Positions 1 through 11,687 of a stretch of DNA of 64,000 bases are shown in pieces (positions within the stretch are counted from its first letter, which is position 1; each line of letters opens with the position of its first letter). The translations under genes and the position numbers were made by a program. The notes under the pieces are model-generated. The model saw only the letters and a program-made list of their open reading frames with translations. It searched no databases and had not been told where the DNA came from. This stretch comes from Riptortus pedestris (lineage: Eukaryota > Arthropoda > Insecta > Hemiptera > Alydidae), in contig CM032233.1 of assembly GCA_019009955.1 (NCBI GenBank), positions 19,522,501-19,586,500 of the forward strand. The letters run 5' to 3'.

Positions 1-326
1 AGTATTAAATGTTTTGTTAATTGTAAATTGTAGATTTTGTTAAATTTCATTTTTTTTTTGTATTAACTACTTTCTTATTTAGATTGAATTAGATGAATTT
101 TATTAGTAGAGTAGCCATCAATTCTTCTGTGATGTCCCTTCAATTCCTTTGTGTGGAAGGGAAATATTTGAATGTGGTCACATCTTATTATTCACTCGCC
201 TGAGATTGAAAACAAGGAGCTACTAGATCCGCGGTAGAAAAGGGTCCACTATATTTGTTGGACCTTTGGCCCATTTTCTCGGGCTGAAGGCTTCTAGATA
301 CTAAGACGAAAATAGCCCTTAAAAAT
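1..326. other. Unassigned AT-rich sequence
   Basis: No convincing open reading frame, RNA gene or repeat belonging to the families seen elsewhere in the window. An inverted pair GGGTCCAC/GTTGGACC lies near 243-266, too short to interpret. Confidence 0.5.
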
Positions 327-1654
327 GACATTTAGAAGATTTCCTTTAACATTGAAGTCGCACTCATGGCGCGATTTTTGAAAAATGTCTTAAAATGTCC
401 ATCGATCCAGCCGAGGAGATGTCGAAAATGAGATTCGTTGAAATCTGTATGTATCTGTTAACGCAATTTTTGTTTGAACGTTACTGAACATGATATTTCA
501 TTCATCGAATAAAATAAAGGGGCTCAGGTTAGCCATGTGAGTTAAAGCGTTGGTCTTAATCTCACATGACAAACTTAGAGTGGCGAGCTCGATTCTCGCC
601 TGGCCAAATAGGAATTTATTTAGTGATGAACTCATTAAATAAAATCCTTAGTCCCACCTTGGCTAGAAAAGGGTGGTAACCTGTAGTAGATAACCCACCC
701 CAATTAACCAGAAGAAGCATTTAGTGGACGTTAATAAATAAATAAAATTTAAAAAAAATGAACGTTCTATGTGAGAACAAAGATGAAGTTCATTTATGGC
801 TGAAATCCGACCTGGGGGCGGGGTAGATGGAGCAATTTATAAAGTTCAAAATAACGGGCCTTTGTTATGTGAGATACATGAACATACGTTGGCCGATTAC
901 GTCATAAATTAAGATTTTACGGTCTTGTCACAATAATGTTTAGTTTATCTATACCAAATTCGATATTTAACTTTTTTCAACAATAAAGATCACATTAGTT
1001 AATTGCGGGAAGAGGGAGGGGGGGGGGTGGGGTGGAACTCGATAATTCAAAATATCTCCTTTTTTCCATTTAGAATATTCAAGATATTGACGTTTCTAGC
1101 AGATTTCTCTCAATGGAAATCAGGGAGGGGGAGGTTAGAAGGGGGGAGTTTAGAGGGGGGGAATTTCGAAAATTCAAAATATCTGCGTTATTATGAGCCG
1201 AATCGAAAACCTGTACAGAAGCAATCTTATTGCCTATTTAATTTTCTATAAATGTTGTTATATCAATTTTCTATATAATGTTTTTATATTCTGTATCTTG
1301 AATATTAACCATGATTTTGATTTTTTTTAGTTTTCTGCCTTTGTAAATCTCCACTCCTTCTCATGCCAGAATAGAAATACGCTGTTATATAATGAACCAC
1401 TTTACTCTAAGCTTAAATAAAAAATATTGTTTTCAAGATACCTTTATTGTTCGATATACATTCAAATTCGTGGTGTGATGACGTCATCAATTAACTTGTT
1501 TCGAAAATGTTGTTTTGATCTATACCATACTCGATATTTAACCGTTTCAGTGAACACAAAAGATCATATTTGTTATTGGCAGAAATCCTGGACCTGGAAT
1601 AGTTAGGCATAGAGGTGGGGATTGGATTTTCGTTATTATGGGAGGGATCGTAAA
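327..1654 (+). repeat. HLE long form, interrupted by a SINE
   Basis: Long copy of the dominant repeat. The 5' head (about 328-470) matches other heads, including the CTCATGGCGCGATTTTTGAAAA stretch followed by a CCATCGATCC motif. A SINE occupies 519-758, after which the repeat resumes with the 'GGCTGAAATCGGACC' block (near 800). Two related G-rich modules follow (about 800-1080 and 1100-1650), each with a run of G (1018-1030, 1140-1160), an 'AAAATATCTCCGTTATTATGAG'-type segment and a 'TGATGACGTCATCAATTAA' segment (1476-1494). The 3' end is missing; a SINE head follows directly. Non-coding: the small open frames are not conserved between copies. Confidence 0.75.
519..758 (+). repeat. tRNA-derived SINE, near full length
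   Basis: The best-preserved SINE copy. Its head holds a polymerase III box A-like segment (TTAGCCATGTGAGTTAAAGC, 529-548) and a box B-like segment (GAGCTCGATTC, about 587-597; the copy at 34921 has GAGTTCGATTC). The body carries 'TTATTTAGTGATGAACTCATTAAATAAAATCC', 'CCACCTTGGCTAGAAAAGGGTGGTAACC' and 'AGTGGACGT' signatures, split here to keep motifs short: TTATTTAGTGATGAACTCAT, CTAGAAAAGGGTGGTAACC. It ends in an (AATA)n/A-rich tail. Inserted in an HLE, so younger than that copy. Which tRNA it derives from cannot be fixed by eye. Confidence 0.8.
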
Positions 1655-1722
1655 ATGTTTACCATGTGAAATTAAGGCCAACGCTTAAACTCACATGGCT
1701 AACCTGAGCTAGAGCATGTAGA
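1655..1722 (-). repeat. SINE head fragment
   Basis: Reverse complement reads as the tRNA-like head of the SINE family (CTCAGGTTAGCCATGTGAG, then a TTTAAGCGTTGGCCTTAAT segment). The body and tail are absent, so this is a 3'-truncated fragment or a recombination junction with the HLE that ends immediately before it. Confidence 0.65.
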
Positions 1723-4144
1723 TCGACAACGTAGGGGCTAATTGAGCATTGGTTATTCTTATCCCCCTTCCGTTCACAGATAGTGATATCAACCTCATGT
1801 GCGTTAGCCACTTAGAGGTGGATCGAATGGCAGCTTTCCCGGGAGACTTTTCACGATTTGCCTGTATTGGTGGCGGGGTCTGTAGCTGGAGCCATCCAGG
1901 AAGGAGGGAGGGGCATGGGGTGGAGGGGTTCCAATCCACTCCAGCCAGTCTTCGTTGGGTCTCCTCGACGGCTGTCTCGCCCTTCATTCCTTGCCCATGC
2001 TCACCGAAGCCTCATACTCGTCACATATCTAGCTATAGCCACATCTACACTTCGTTAGCACCGTCATTTATTTTGGATATCATCTCTTTTTGAAGCAGGT
2101 AATAAATACATTTATTTATTTTTTTATAATGGGGTTTCCATTTAGGGTAAAATAACAAATATTTTATTTTTTTGTGTGGTTAAAAAAGAATCCGAAGTTT
2201 TTGACGTTGGAAGTAATCCGTCTTTGAATATACACTATCAGTTTTTTACATCCAACGCCATGATAATTTTCTTCATAGCACTTGAAGACTATTTTAAAAA
2301 TATATTCTACCATCAATTATTTTCATAAAATTCGTGGTTTCATTCACTGCAGTCTCCCTATTCTTCATTTAATTAAAATAAATATTTTGTATATAATATA
2401 TGATACATGTCACAGGACATCTTCACAGGACATACCAATTATTATTTAAAACGTGCCCCCAAACGCGGCTAATCCTATTTTCGAAAGTATTCTATTATTT
2501 TTAAGAAGCGTTAATTAATTTTCTTAAATTTTGGTTGTTGAAACCCCAACAGAAACATAATAGTGATTCGCAGAAATTTACTTGTGGATGCACAATTAGA
2601 TACGAATTTCGAATAGGCCAAAAGTTTAAATTCATTTAAAATACTTCATAACAACAATTATTATTCCATTGCTCTTAAAGGTCGGTTTAGAGACGTATAT
2701 GTAAATCTATCTGTGAATGTGAACATATATTTGACGATTTTGACACCTTAGTACTACGGTGCACATGCATTTGAACTTCGAGAACACAAAAACTCCTTAT
2801 TTCCTATAGAATAAAATGTTGATTTCAGTCATAAATAGATTTGTATATATCTAAGTTAATAAACCCCAACAAACGAACTATTTATGACTTCGGTTTGATT
2901 TGATCGGAAATCATTTGAACATCTTTTATCATTCTAGTTTTAAGGAAAGAAACACAATTCATGAAAGATTTTGTTTAATTTGTCAATTGTCTGGCACCTA
3001 TCAGTACTTTCAATCTATAAAAAAAATACTATCCTTGACTTCCATCAACAAACATGCTTTTTTTTTGTTTGTTTATGTGAGCTTCTAAGTAAATAAATGT
3101 TTCCCAATTACAACAACCTTCGTTTCGTTTTCCGAAAGTTAGGTATCAGTATAATGTCGTAAAAAATTCATGAATTTAAAGCTTTAATTCAGCTTTAAGA
3201 TTCGTTTACTTTTCCAAAGCTTACTGAAGATTACAACCATTACAGAGAGCCCACTTTTAAAAAGGTTACAAATAATATGGCATGCTTTGCATCCTTATAC
3301 TCCAAATTCCAACGTGTGCATATACTCCTCCACGGTTAGCTATGACCTGCTAAGGATGACTATAGTTATTTACCATCTAGGACAGAGTCTGAACAATTTT
3401 TTTTCTTATTCAATGCATTTGGGATGACTGAGTTTTAGTGCGCTATTGAAGCGATTGCAGCTCTAAATCGGCTTTCAGGGGGCCGATTCTTCTGCTAAGT
3501 TATCTTAAGTATACGTCATTGAAAAGAGTATTTCTGGTTTTCCTCGTTTATGGGCTTACGGCCGTTTTCTGGTAACTGGCAGAAAATGAATTGCTAACTG
3601 CATTTATACGGAATCAGATAAGCTAAATCATTTATTTTATATATATATATATAATACTTTTTCTGTGTAATGTTTATTTCATGTATACCAAAGTCGAATA
3701 CATTTATTTAAAACTGAAAGTCAAGGTCATAAAAAATTAAATCATAAATATTTGCGCTATTATGCAATTTTGCGAAAATTGTATACTATCCAATTTATTA
3801 ATTATTTTCTATTTCTTTAATCGCTTTTCTGGTATATATTTTACTGTAAGTTAAATATTAACGGATGTATTTGTATTTTTTGTTTTCGTCCTGGAAAAAA
3901 ACTTGTACACTTACTCACGTGGTTTTTCACAATAACATAAGCGTATATATATATAGCTTCCATTTTCTTCAAATAACCCTCGATTTAACCCAGAAGTTTA
4001 ATGTTAAGTTTATAAGGTCCGAAATCACGAAAATGTTAGTATAAGCATATTGCTGAGTTTTTGTTGAGAATTAAATGTAAAAATAGTCCGAAAGCCTTTT
4101 TGTTTTTTCCAAAGAAGTGGAAGGGTTAATAGCTCATTAGATGT
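1723..4144. other. Unassigned sequence, 2.4 kb
   Basis: AT-rich sequence with no frame I can assign. A GC-richer patch at about 1800-2050 gives 60-110 codon frames on both strands with no recognisable domain. A short (AT)n lies at about 3640-3654 and another near 3945-3955. I see no family match to the rest of the window. Confidence 0.5.
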
Positions 4145-4416
4145 AATGAAAAAAACTTGAATAGAACCAATCTTATTGCAAATTAAATTTACTATAAATA
4201 TTGATCTATACATTTATTCTCTATCTTGAATATTAACCGAGATATTTGCATTTTTATTAAATGTGGGCGGATACCGGACGAGTGAGTTTCCCGCCAAAAG
4301 CTAGTTCGGCCGTTTCAGTAACTGTTCGGCTCTCGTATGGAGATTTCTCTATTGTATAGCTCCACGTGGGAAATCTGCTTAGTTTATGCAGGCCCTATGT
4401 GACGGACGTTGACTAT
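4145..4416 (+). repeat. HLE 3' half
   Basis: Carries the block 'CCAATCTTATTGCAAATTAA', 'TATTAACCGAGATATTTGCA', then the 3' terminal region with ACGTGGGAAATCTGC (4365-4379), a diverged hairpin and GTGACGGACG (about 4401-4411). The 5' head and microsatellite are missing. Confidence 0.7.
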
Positions 4417-5051
4417 CTAGACGGACGAAATCTGTGGTCTCATAGCTGACTAGTAGTTCATAATGTTACCCGTTGAAAACGAAGCTAAAAGAAATGGATT
4501 TGGGGTAATCCTTAATAATTGGGAACTTCATTTCTACTGGTAATTGACCAAAATTCTATTAATTAAGAATAAATGATTTAACGGAATTACAATTCAACGG
4601 AAATCCTGTCTCCTCAGACAATAATTTAACTAACAGCATTTTCATATAACTTTTGTTAATGTTCATAGATTGGAAGATGGAATTTCGACATTAGTTATGA
4701 TGTACTTACAGTAAGTTTTAATCCCTTAAATATGTACAATCTGCTAAATAATAAAAGCGAATGGATAATTTATTTAGTGGTTTCTCAATAATTTAATACA
4801 TTGATTATTATAGTCCCACCATGAATCCGGGTAGTGTATTGAGCAACATTTAAAGTGCATTATGAGTTTTCTTTATTAATAAAATATAAGTTGTTATTTA
4901 GCACCAGGAACACTAACTTTATCGTTAGTTAAACCATGCAATTACTCTTCTACCAAAAGTAGGTTATGACTGTAGGTTCAATCGAAATTGCTCTAGCTAC
5001 CCGTTCCAGGATTCGTGCGAAGTAGTGCGACAGACGCAACAAATTACAGGA

Positions 5052-5171
5052 TTATTAGCTGATTTCGCTTAAAGGAAATCAGCTATTCAAGTTGTACTAA
5101 TGACGCAATTTTCTAAAAATGTTTTCATATGTCCATCTATCCTACTTAGGAGATGGCGAAAATTGAGTCCA

Positions 5172-5235
<64 letters not shown>

Positions 5236-5379
5236 TTATCACTCTTGCAGTCGAAATGTCAGTTTGATCGTTACCAAACCTGGATAGTGTTTTATGATGA
5301 AGGAAGGATCAAGATCGTTAACGCCTGAAAACGGCCCAGGAGGAGGAGGAGGAATGTTTGGGGAGGGTGAAAACGAAAG

Positions 5380-5411
<32 letters not shown>

Positions 5412-5698
5412 CATTTTATTTAAAATGTATACTTCTACAAATATTGTTCTTTAGATTTTTCTGCAATTTTAAATATCAATCGAGATATTTCGGTTTTCAG
5501 CGTTTAGTAAATCTACTATAGTATTGCTGCTTTTGCGAGTTTTTTATTGGGCACCTGAGCCACTATACATCACATGCTCAGCAAATATTTGAAGCCCGGT
5601 TTATATTTGGTTTTTAAAACAGGAAAAATTGTGAATAAAAGGGCGTGTCCAGCAAGTGGAAAATCAGCTTAGTTTACGCAGCTCCTGCTTGACGGACT
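5052..5698 (+). repeat. HLE, both ends present
   Basis: The head palindrome (TTAGCTGATTTCGC...GGAAATCAGCT) starts near 5052. The first block is followed by (AT)n at 5175-5231, then the ATCGTTACCAAACCTGGAT block, a G-rich stretch, a second (AT)n at 5383-5410, and the 3' end AAATCAGCTTAGTTTACGCAG...GACGGAC (5662-5697). About 650 bp. Confidence 0.75.
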
Positions 5699-6487
5699 TT
5701 TTTGGTTTGGTTAATTATTCTTATATTGTCAGTAGGGTATAGTCATTGTAAACTGTTAATATTTTCAATAAGTTCATAAAGCATAATGTATTTTATAAGA
5801 AATTAATATGGATAATTAAATAATAACCGTTATATTTGTATTTTTGGGCGTCTTCTGGCTCTATTCAAAATGTTTCATGTTAACACCCCAATAAGGGGCG
5901 GTTTAGAAGAAATCTAGCAAAAACTTGGAAAAAAATTGGGATGTAAAGGTGCTTGTATGAAGTAACAGATAGACAGATGGTAGAGATCCTGGATGTTATG
6001 ATATCCATAAATTCTTTTCACTATAGAAAAATCAAAAAGATGTTTATTTCTTTAGATCTTAGTTCCGTATTTCTTCAAAACGAAGACGGTAAAATAGAAG
6101 TCGCTACCTAATTTTCGAACATAAGATAAGGAAAAGCTGTATTTCTTAGAAAATAAGTTGCATCATACATCTGTAAAACAATATTCTTTTTACCTATTTG
6201 CATTACTGTTGGGACGTCAAATTTAGAGAGTCTTTCATTGTTGTCCGGCATAGAAATTTACAACCAGGAGGTAGCCGATAAGGAGAAAGGATATAAACTC
6301 ATACTGTTTTTTATTGTTAAGTTTAATCTACTCCCAAATAAGCGTTAAACCAAGAAACGTGGAAAATATAGAGTTTAAAAAGAATTGAAAAATACTGTGG
6401 TATTTTGATACACTATCTTATTAGTTTTACGAGTATCAGGAAGAATGCTCCTATTTGGTTAAAGGAAATCAAACATTAACCAAAAAA
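5699..6487. other. Unassigned AT-rich sequence
   Basis: About 0.8 kb between two HLE copies. I see no coding frame above background and no repeat match. Confidence 0.45.
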
Positions 6488-7060
6488 GTTGATCTTACAG
6501 GGGCTGCGTTAACTAAGCAGATTTCCCACGTGCGGCACGTATTTGCATTTACCTCAAAACTTAAAAGTTCAATGAGACCAATATTTGGTTTTTAGGTATA
6601 AAATAATGTGCTTAATAATATAACAGTTTATTGTTTATATTACATGAGTATGAGTGGGGGTTTACTGAAGGCCGGAAACTAAAAAGTGCAAATATCTTGG
6701 TTAAGAATCAAGATAGTGAAAACACGTACATAACAATTTTTATAGAACATTACATTTGCAATAAGGTTGGATCTATGCAATATTTCGATCCGTTTAATAA
6801 CGGAGATTATTTTCGAAATTTTCCCGATCTAACCCCCCCTCCCCGCTCTACTGGTCGGATTTAAGCTATTAACGAACTTGATCTTTAGTTTTACATAAAA
6901 CGTTTAAATCGAGTTTTACAACGATCTAACAACAATTTCGATTGCTAGAGCGTCAACAGACAAATATATATATACTCTATTCAGTTCAATATATATATAT
7001 CTGTTAACGCTCTAGCCGTCGCAATTTTTCTTTGATCGTTATCAAACTTGATATTTAAAC

Positions 7061-7118
<58 letters not shown>

Positions 7119-7142
7119 TTGAACGGACGTCATTTTCGTCGT
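6488..7142 (-). repeat. HLE with internal inverted duplication
   Basis: Begins with the 3' terminal region in reverse (CAGGGGCTGCG...CTAAGCAGATTTCCCACG, 6499-6530) and runs through the C-rich block (6829-6843) to the 'AACAGACAAATATATA' segment. There the previous ~70 bases are repeated in inverted orientation (6895-6966 versus about 6992-7063), followed by (AT)n at 7064-7114 and TTTTGAACGGACGTCATTTT. The terminal palindrome is missing. Confidence 0.7.
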
Positions 7143-8139
7143 ATAAATATTTATGTTTAAATAGGAGCCATTATTTTCCTTGGTTGGGCTATCTTTGGTG
7201 GGAATCATAAAATATTTACTGTTACTTGACAATGGTAAGTGTTAATATGATTCATAATTAGGTTTAATTGCACCCTTTGAATATTTTGAATAATTAAATG
7301 GGATTTATTTAGAACAATGTTTTATGTTTCGTGACTCTAGAAATGTCCACCACAGTTCCGAGATCTGTAAATAGATCTTCTATAATAAAGTCTCACGATG
7401 AATATTATTCATTTAATGGTATTCAAACTTAATTAAACGGAATGGGGAATAAAATGATTGTGTACATCATGTTCGTGAATTACCCAATATAAATTAAATT
7501 GATTTTGATTTGGCATTTAAAGAGTATAAAATGTATGGTCATCGACTGCATACAATAAAGTTCATGATGTAATTGGGCCGGTGTAATCTAGGCTGAATGA
7601 TCTCGTGTTATGAAATGAAACAGAAAACGGTGGGCAGGTTGGGAGTGGGCAGGGAGGGAACAAGTGGACATAAGGAGAACCATGTATGGCATCTAATCCT
7701 GGTGCAACCAGTTAGCAGTACTAACCCCACTGCCCTCGTATCCTCTACTTCCGCGCGCCTTCTTCAACAATCTCCGCTTCTCACACATACCACCTATTTT
7801 CTTCATATATACTCAAGCTCGGCAATTGCACTGATAAACAAAAAAAAAACTTTCGGTAGATATCTTGATATCGAACACTTGATTTAAAACATTTTAGACA
7901 TGCTGATTAAAATATGCAAACCGTTTGGCTCTATCACCCACCGTTTTTGAGATTCCGAACATTAACCATTTATATATGTTTAAAATTGTATCAAGGCAAA
8001 CAACTCGCAGACAAGTTACAGTAGAGCACCTATCGCTGAATAGAGTACTTATTAACATAAACTATATACCATCATCTAGTTTAAGGTATAACATACATAT
8101 AAAATACGTAGGTATAACATAAAGTTCCTTAATTTAAAG
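7143..8139. other. Unassigned sequence
   Basis: About 1 kb without a recognisable gene. A GC-richer patch at 7620-7800 gives a 96-codon frame on the + strand with no domain I recognise. Nothing else noted. Confidence 0.45.
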
Positions 8140-8745
8140 TTAGTTTGTTTTGAATTTCTTGGCTGTATATTTGCGTTTGTGCTGAGCATTTGGGATGTCG
8201 TGCTGAAGCATCCAGCAGTAGCCAGCCAACATATCGCTCCACTCTGATAGCACGACACCATCACTGAGATGTCCTGATGAAGACATTCGCCATGTTCATC
8301 AGAAGAAGAGGTTCTGACAGAACCTATGTGCTCGGGGAACAAGTCGAGATAGAGTGGAGGAGATGAGTCTTGAGGGACATGTTGCAACCCATCAAGCTGT
8401 ACGCACTAATGCACTAACTAATATTTACATAGTCAGGAGATTTATAATTTCCAAGGAAATTGGCTACAACAGACTTGAATGCCAACCATGCATCTTTTTC
8501 AGTATTGCTGAGTAAGTCTTCGAAGTGACTGTCTGCAATGATCTTCCTTATTTGTGGACCTATGAACACACCTTCTTTCACTTTCGCATAACTCAACTCT
8601 GGAAACTTGTTGGATAGGTACCGAAAAGCATCTGAGTTGTTGTCTAGTGCCTTCACGAAGTTCTTCATGAGTCCCAGCTTTATATGAAGTGGAGGCATAA
8701 TAACTTTTTCACGCTCAACCAACGGCACACGAAGGATGTTTGTTA
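8140..8745 (-). pseudogene. Pseudogene of a dispersed arthropod protein family
   Basis: The longest open piece (8414-8728) reads MPPLHIKLGLMKNFVKALD near its N-terminus and continues with a 'FPELSYAKVKEGVFIGPQIR' stretch, 'EKDAWLAFKSVVANFLGNYK' and a stop. Downstream, shifted frames give GCNMSLKTHLLHS (near 8350-8385), then YLDLFPEHIGSV and SDEHGECLHQDISVM (8270-8345), then WSDMLAGYCWMLQHDIPNAQ with basic KRKYTAKKFK before TAA at 8140-8142. From memory, this order of motifs matches an uncharacterised protein type found in many copies in insect, arachnid and cnidarian genomes, so it is probably transposon-borne; I cannot name a domain. At least three frameshifts and a probable short deletion after the NYK segment show it is dead. 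The upstream part of the protein is not found. Confidence 0.7.
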
Positions 8746-9170
8746 CATGTCATATGAAAGGCCATGCTTAACAGAGTAAAATGACACCGCTCCCACCTTC
8801 CTAGCACAATTAGAACAGGGTCTAGAGCGATTTAAAGAAAGCCCGTACGGCGTTATTGGGAAAATTCGGCGTTGCATTTAAAAAAAAACCTGACGTGATA
8901 GAGCAAAACAGTTTTCAGATTTGTAATCAGCATGAAAAACTGCATTAGAAAAAGTAAACATCATGCCAGATATCTATGGCTTGTTTATCAGTGTTATGAT
9001 TAGTACTATAGGAACCGGGATCAATGTCGTCCTGCTTGTGGTGCTGTCTTAGCAATAAACATACATACACAAAGACTTACATTGGTATTAAAAAGAATAT
9101 TCCTTAGAAGAAAATAGATAGCTCTTTTTTTGTGAAAATGTTGGCACATTTAGAGCTTTTACTATTTTTA

Positions 9171-10281
9171 TTAACCCCTTCGTCGGGTGCGTGATCTCTG
9201 AGATACACAGTTTCTAGAGAAATATTTGCCAGTCCTCCTAGCAGAGAGTGGTGGTGTAGTGCTTCGAGTTATGTGCTTTATAGATCTCCCCCTCAAGGTC
9301 AGTAGTGTCACTGTGTGTGATGGAGTCATGTTATTCACCTGTCATTCAGTTTAATCTCCTAGATACCACGCGCCCGATCTCGTAAGTTTTTTTGAAATCT
9401 GTATTTCATAAATATATACATAAATTAAGTTTCTCTTTATTAAATGGAATCATATGAACCTATTTTTATATTATTTTGCTCATTCATGAGCATTCAAAAG
9501 AACTTGTACAAGAAAATATTGTATGTGTGACAACAGTAGACGTTTACCAACCTAACTAAGGGCGAAACTTGAGCAGTGCAGAGGCTCATTGGACCATACA
9601 TTGAACTCAAGTACAGAACAGCATAAAAAAAGTCCCTCCGCTACAACGAACAAATGAAAATGATGTGAATCAAGCAAAACTGAAAAGAAATGTAGGTTTA
9701 CTAATTACTCTTGTGAGATTTGCAAAAACAAAATTTGTTTACAACATAGTTCCATGCTTTGTCCTAATTGTAATGCAGCTCTGCAAAAGAAATAATAATT
9801 AAACTGCTATTTTTAAAAGGATTGGTGCATTAAAATTTAGATGATTTTTAATAAGTCTTATCTAAAAGTGATTTCGTGCTACTTATTTTTGAATGAAGTT
9901 ATATTTAGATAATTTGTTTATATTGTTCACAAACTGAAATAATAATTAAGACATGTGCATTTAAACAATTTCTTTTGATATTTGTATTTTTTAATTATAT
10001 TTTAAAAATGATCGTCCACGGTTTTAATAATAATGAATCTATAACCAACTTGATTATTTTATCTACCAAGATTTTTTTTATTATAATATTTGTCAATTTT
10101 GAAAATTATTTACTTCTTTGAAACAAATACTTCCTCTGTTATGGTTTCTAATCACACACTGAACATTTTAGTGCAAAATATATATTAAAAAACTGTATTT
10201 CCGTAAAAACGGTTGAGGATGATCTCTGAGATACACGCACCCGAAGACGGAATATTCTTGACGAGCCCGACCGAGGGTTAA
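9171..10281 (+). mobile_element. piggyBac-like element relic
   Basis: Both ends are TTAA followed by CCC, the piggyBac signature: TTAACCCCTTCGTCGGGTG at 9171-9189, and the reverse complement of 10261-10281 reads TTAACCCTCGGTCGGGCTCG. A longer subterminal inverted match follows (left TCGGGTGCGTGATCTC, right complement TCGGGTGCGTGTATCTC), each containing ATCTCTGAGAT. Length is about 1.1 kb, too short for a full ~590-residue transposase, so the interior is largely deleted. It holds a transposase tail at 9664-9795. Confidence 0.75.
9664..9795 (+). pseudogene. piggyBac transposase C-terminal Cys-rich domain remnant
   Basis: The open frame before TAA (9793-9795) reads CRFTNYSCEICKNKICLQHS followed by SMLCPNCNAALQKK. 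The spacing Cys...CxxC...CxxHxxxxCxxC is the cysteine-rich zinc-binding tail typical of piggyBac transposases, which contacts the terminal repeats. It lies inside a TTAA-flanked element, which supports the call. An upstream frame (about 9557-9650) with EQCRGSLDHTLNSS may be the preceding linker, separated by a frameshift and stop. No DDD catalytic core is visible, so the gene is a dead C-terminal remnant. Confidence 0.7.
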
Positions 10282-10898
10282 GCGGGTACAATAAGAAATG
10301 GCATAAGCGATATTCCTTAACAGTAAATTCCTCCTATAGTTCGTTTCCTTTCTAATTTTGAACAAAACAAATGTGCATTCGTATTCTACATTAAGTGTTT
10401 CAAAGAACGGTGCAAATTATTAACGGAAGGATAAAAATGGTCAAACCACCTCCACTCTTAACAACTCTTTTAATAAATGCGGAGTACTTTAGGGGCGAAC
10501 CGCCTCATCTTCAGTGCTCGTTACATAACGAAACATATATTCGTCGTCACATGAGTACGACCTCAAAAGCTAAAAGGATAATGCCATTATGATGCGTAAT
10601 TATATTATCTTTTGCCTGATCAGCAAAATTTTACTCATATGAGCACATTTCTGAAACATAAATGGTTTTCTAAGTAGGCTCCTTTGTCATAATATTGTGA
10701 GAGTGATAATCGCTTTGATAGGGAAATCTATTTAAACAAGGAAGCTGGGAGAGTGAGATTGCCTCCTACCCCCGTTCCCTATTTACAAGTAATCCTCATC
10801 ATTTCCCTCCTTTCTTTTCAATTTTCTCCAATGCTTTGCCAAAATTAGGGAAAGGATTAGTTACAATCGTTATATTTATTTATTCAATCTATACAAAA
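10282..10898. other. Unassigned sequence
   Basis: About 0.6 kb between the piggyBac relic and the next HLE. Small frames only; nothing recognised. Confidence 0.4.
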
Positions 10899-11687
10899 GT
10901 CCGTCTCGCAGGGGCTGGGTAAACCATACAGGTTTTCCACGTGCTTGTACAACACACTTGTGAGATTATTCTCTATTTCTATGTAAAACATCGATGAATA
11001 AATTGGTTTTTGTTGGAGGGGGGGGGGTTACTGAATGCTGAAAACAAGAAAGAACGAATAATTCGCTTGATTCTTGAGTTACGAACAAATGCATAGAATA
11101 ACAATTATAGAGCGTCAATAGCTTAACAAGATTGGTTCTATAACATTTCTCGATACAACTCATAATAACGGATATATTTTGAATTTTCAAAACTCCTCCC
11201 TTTACCTCCCCCTATTCCACTCCCCGATTTCAGCCATTAACTAGTATGATTTTTAATGTGTAATGAAACAGTTATTGTTATAGAAGAAATAAATGTTTTC
11301 GATTCACGACCTCAAAATCTTAATTGACCACGTCATCGCACTACGTATTTGCATGTATCTCACCCAAGTAAATGAAAACATTTGGTATTTAAGCTTAGAA
11401 TAAAGTGGTTCATGATACAACAGCTTATTGCTAATATGCATGAGTAATAGTGGGGGTTAACTGAAGGCCGAAAACTAAAAAACGCAAATATCTCGATTAA
11501 TAATCAGGATAGTGAAAAAAAACAAAAACATTATTTGTAGACTATTTTATTTGAAATAAGATTGGTTGAATGGACCTCATTTTTGTCATCTACTAGGTAG
11601 GATCGATTGACTTTTGAGGAGATATTCCGAAAATCGCGTCATGAGGACGGCCTCAATAACTGATTTCCCTTAAGGGAAATCTGCTAA
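10899..11687 (-). repeat. HLE, both ends present, microsatellite lost
   Basis: Starts GTCCGTCTCGCAGGGGCTGG (10899) and ends with the palindrome GATTTCCCTTAAGGGAAATC and TGCTAAAA (11661-11688). Contains two C-rich/G-rich modules (about 11010-11230 and 11430-11560). The (AT)n and the adjoining GATCAAAC block are missing: the sequence passes from TAAGATTGG directly to TTGAATGGACCTCATTTT (11559-11583), a clean internal deletion. Confidence 0.8.

Noticed and set aside
6961..7114. Repeated (AT)n tracts as a replication origin or matrix-attachment site
   Set aside because: The tracts are explained as the internal microsatellite of the HLE family; no independent evidence for another role.
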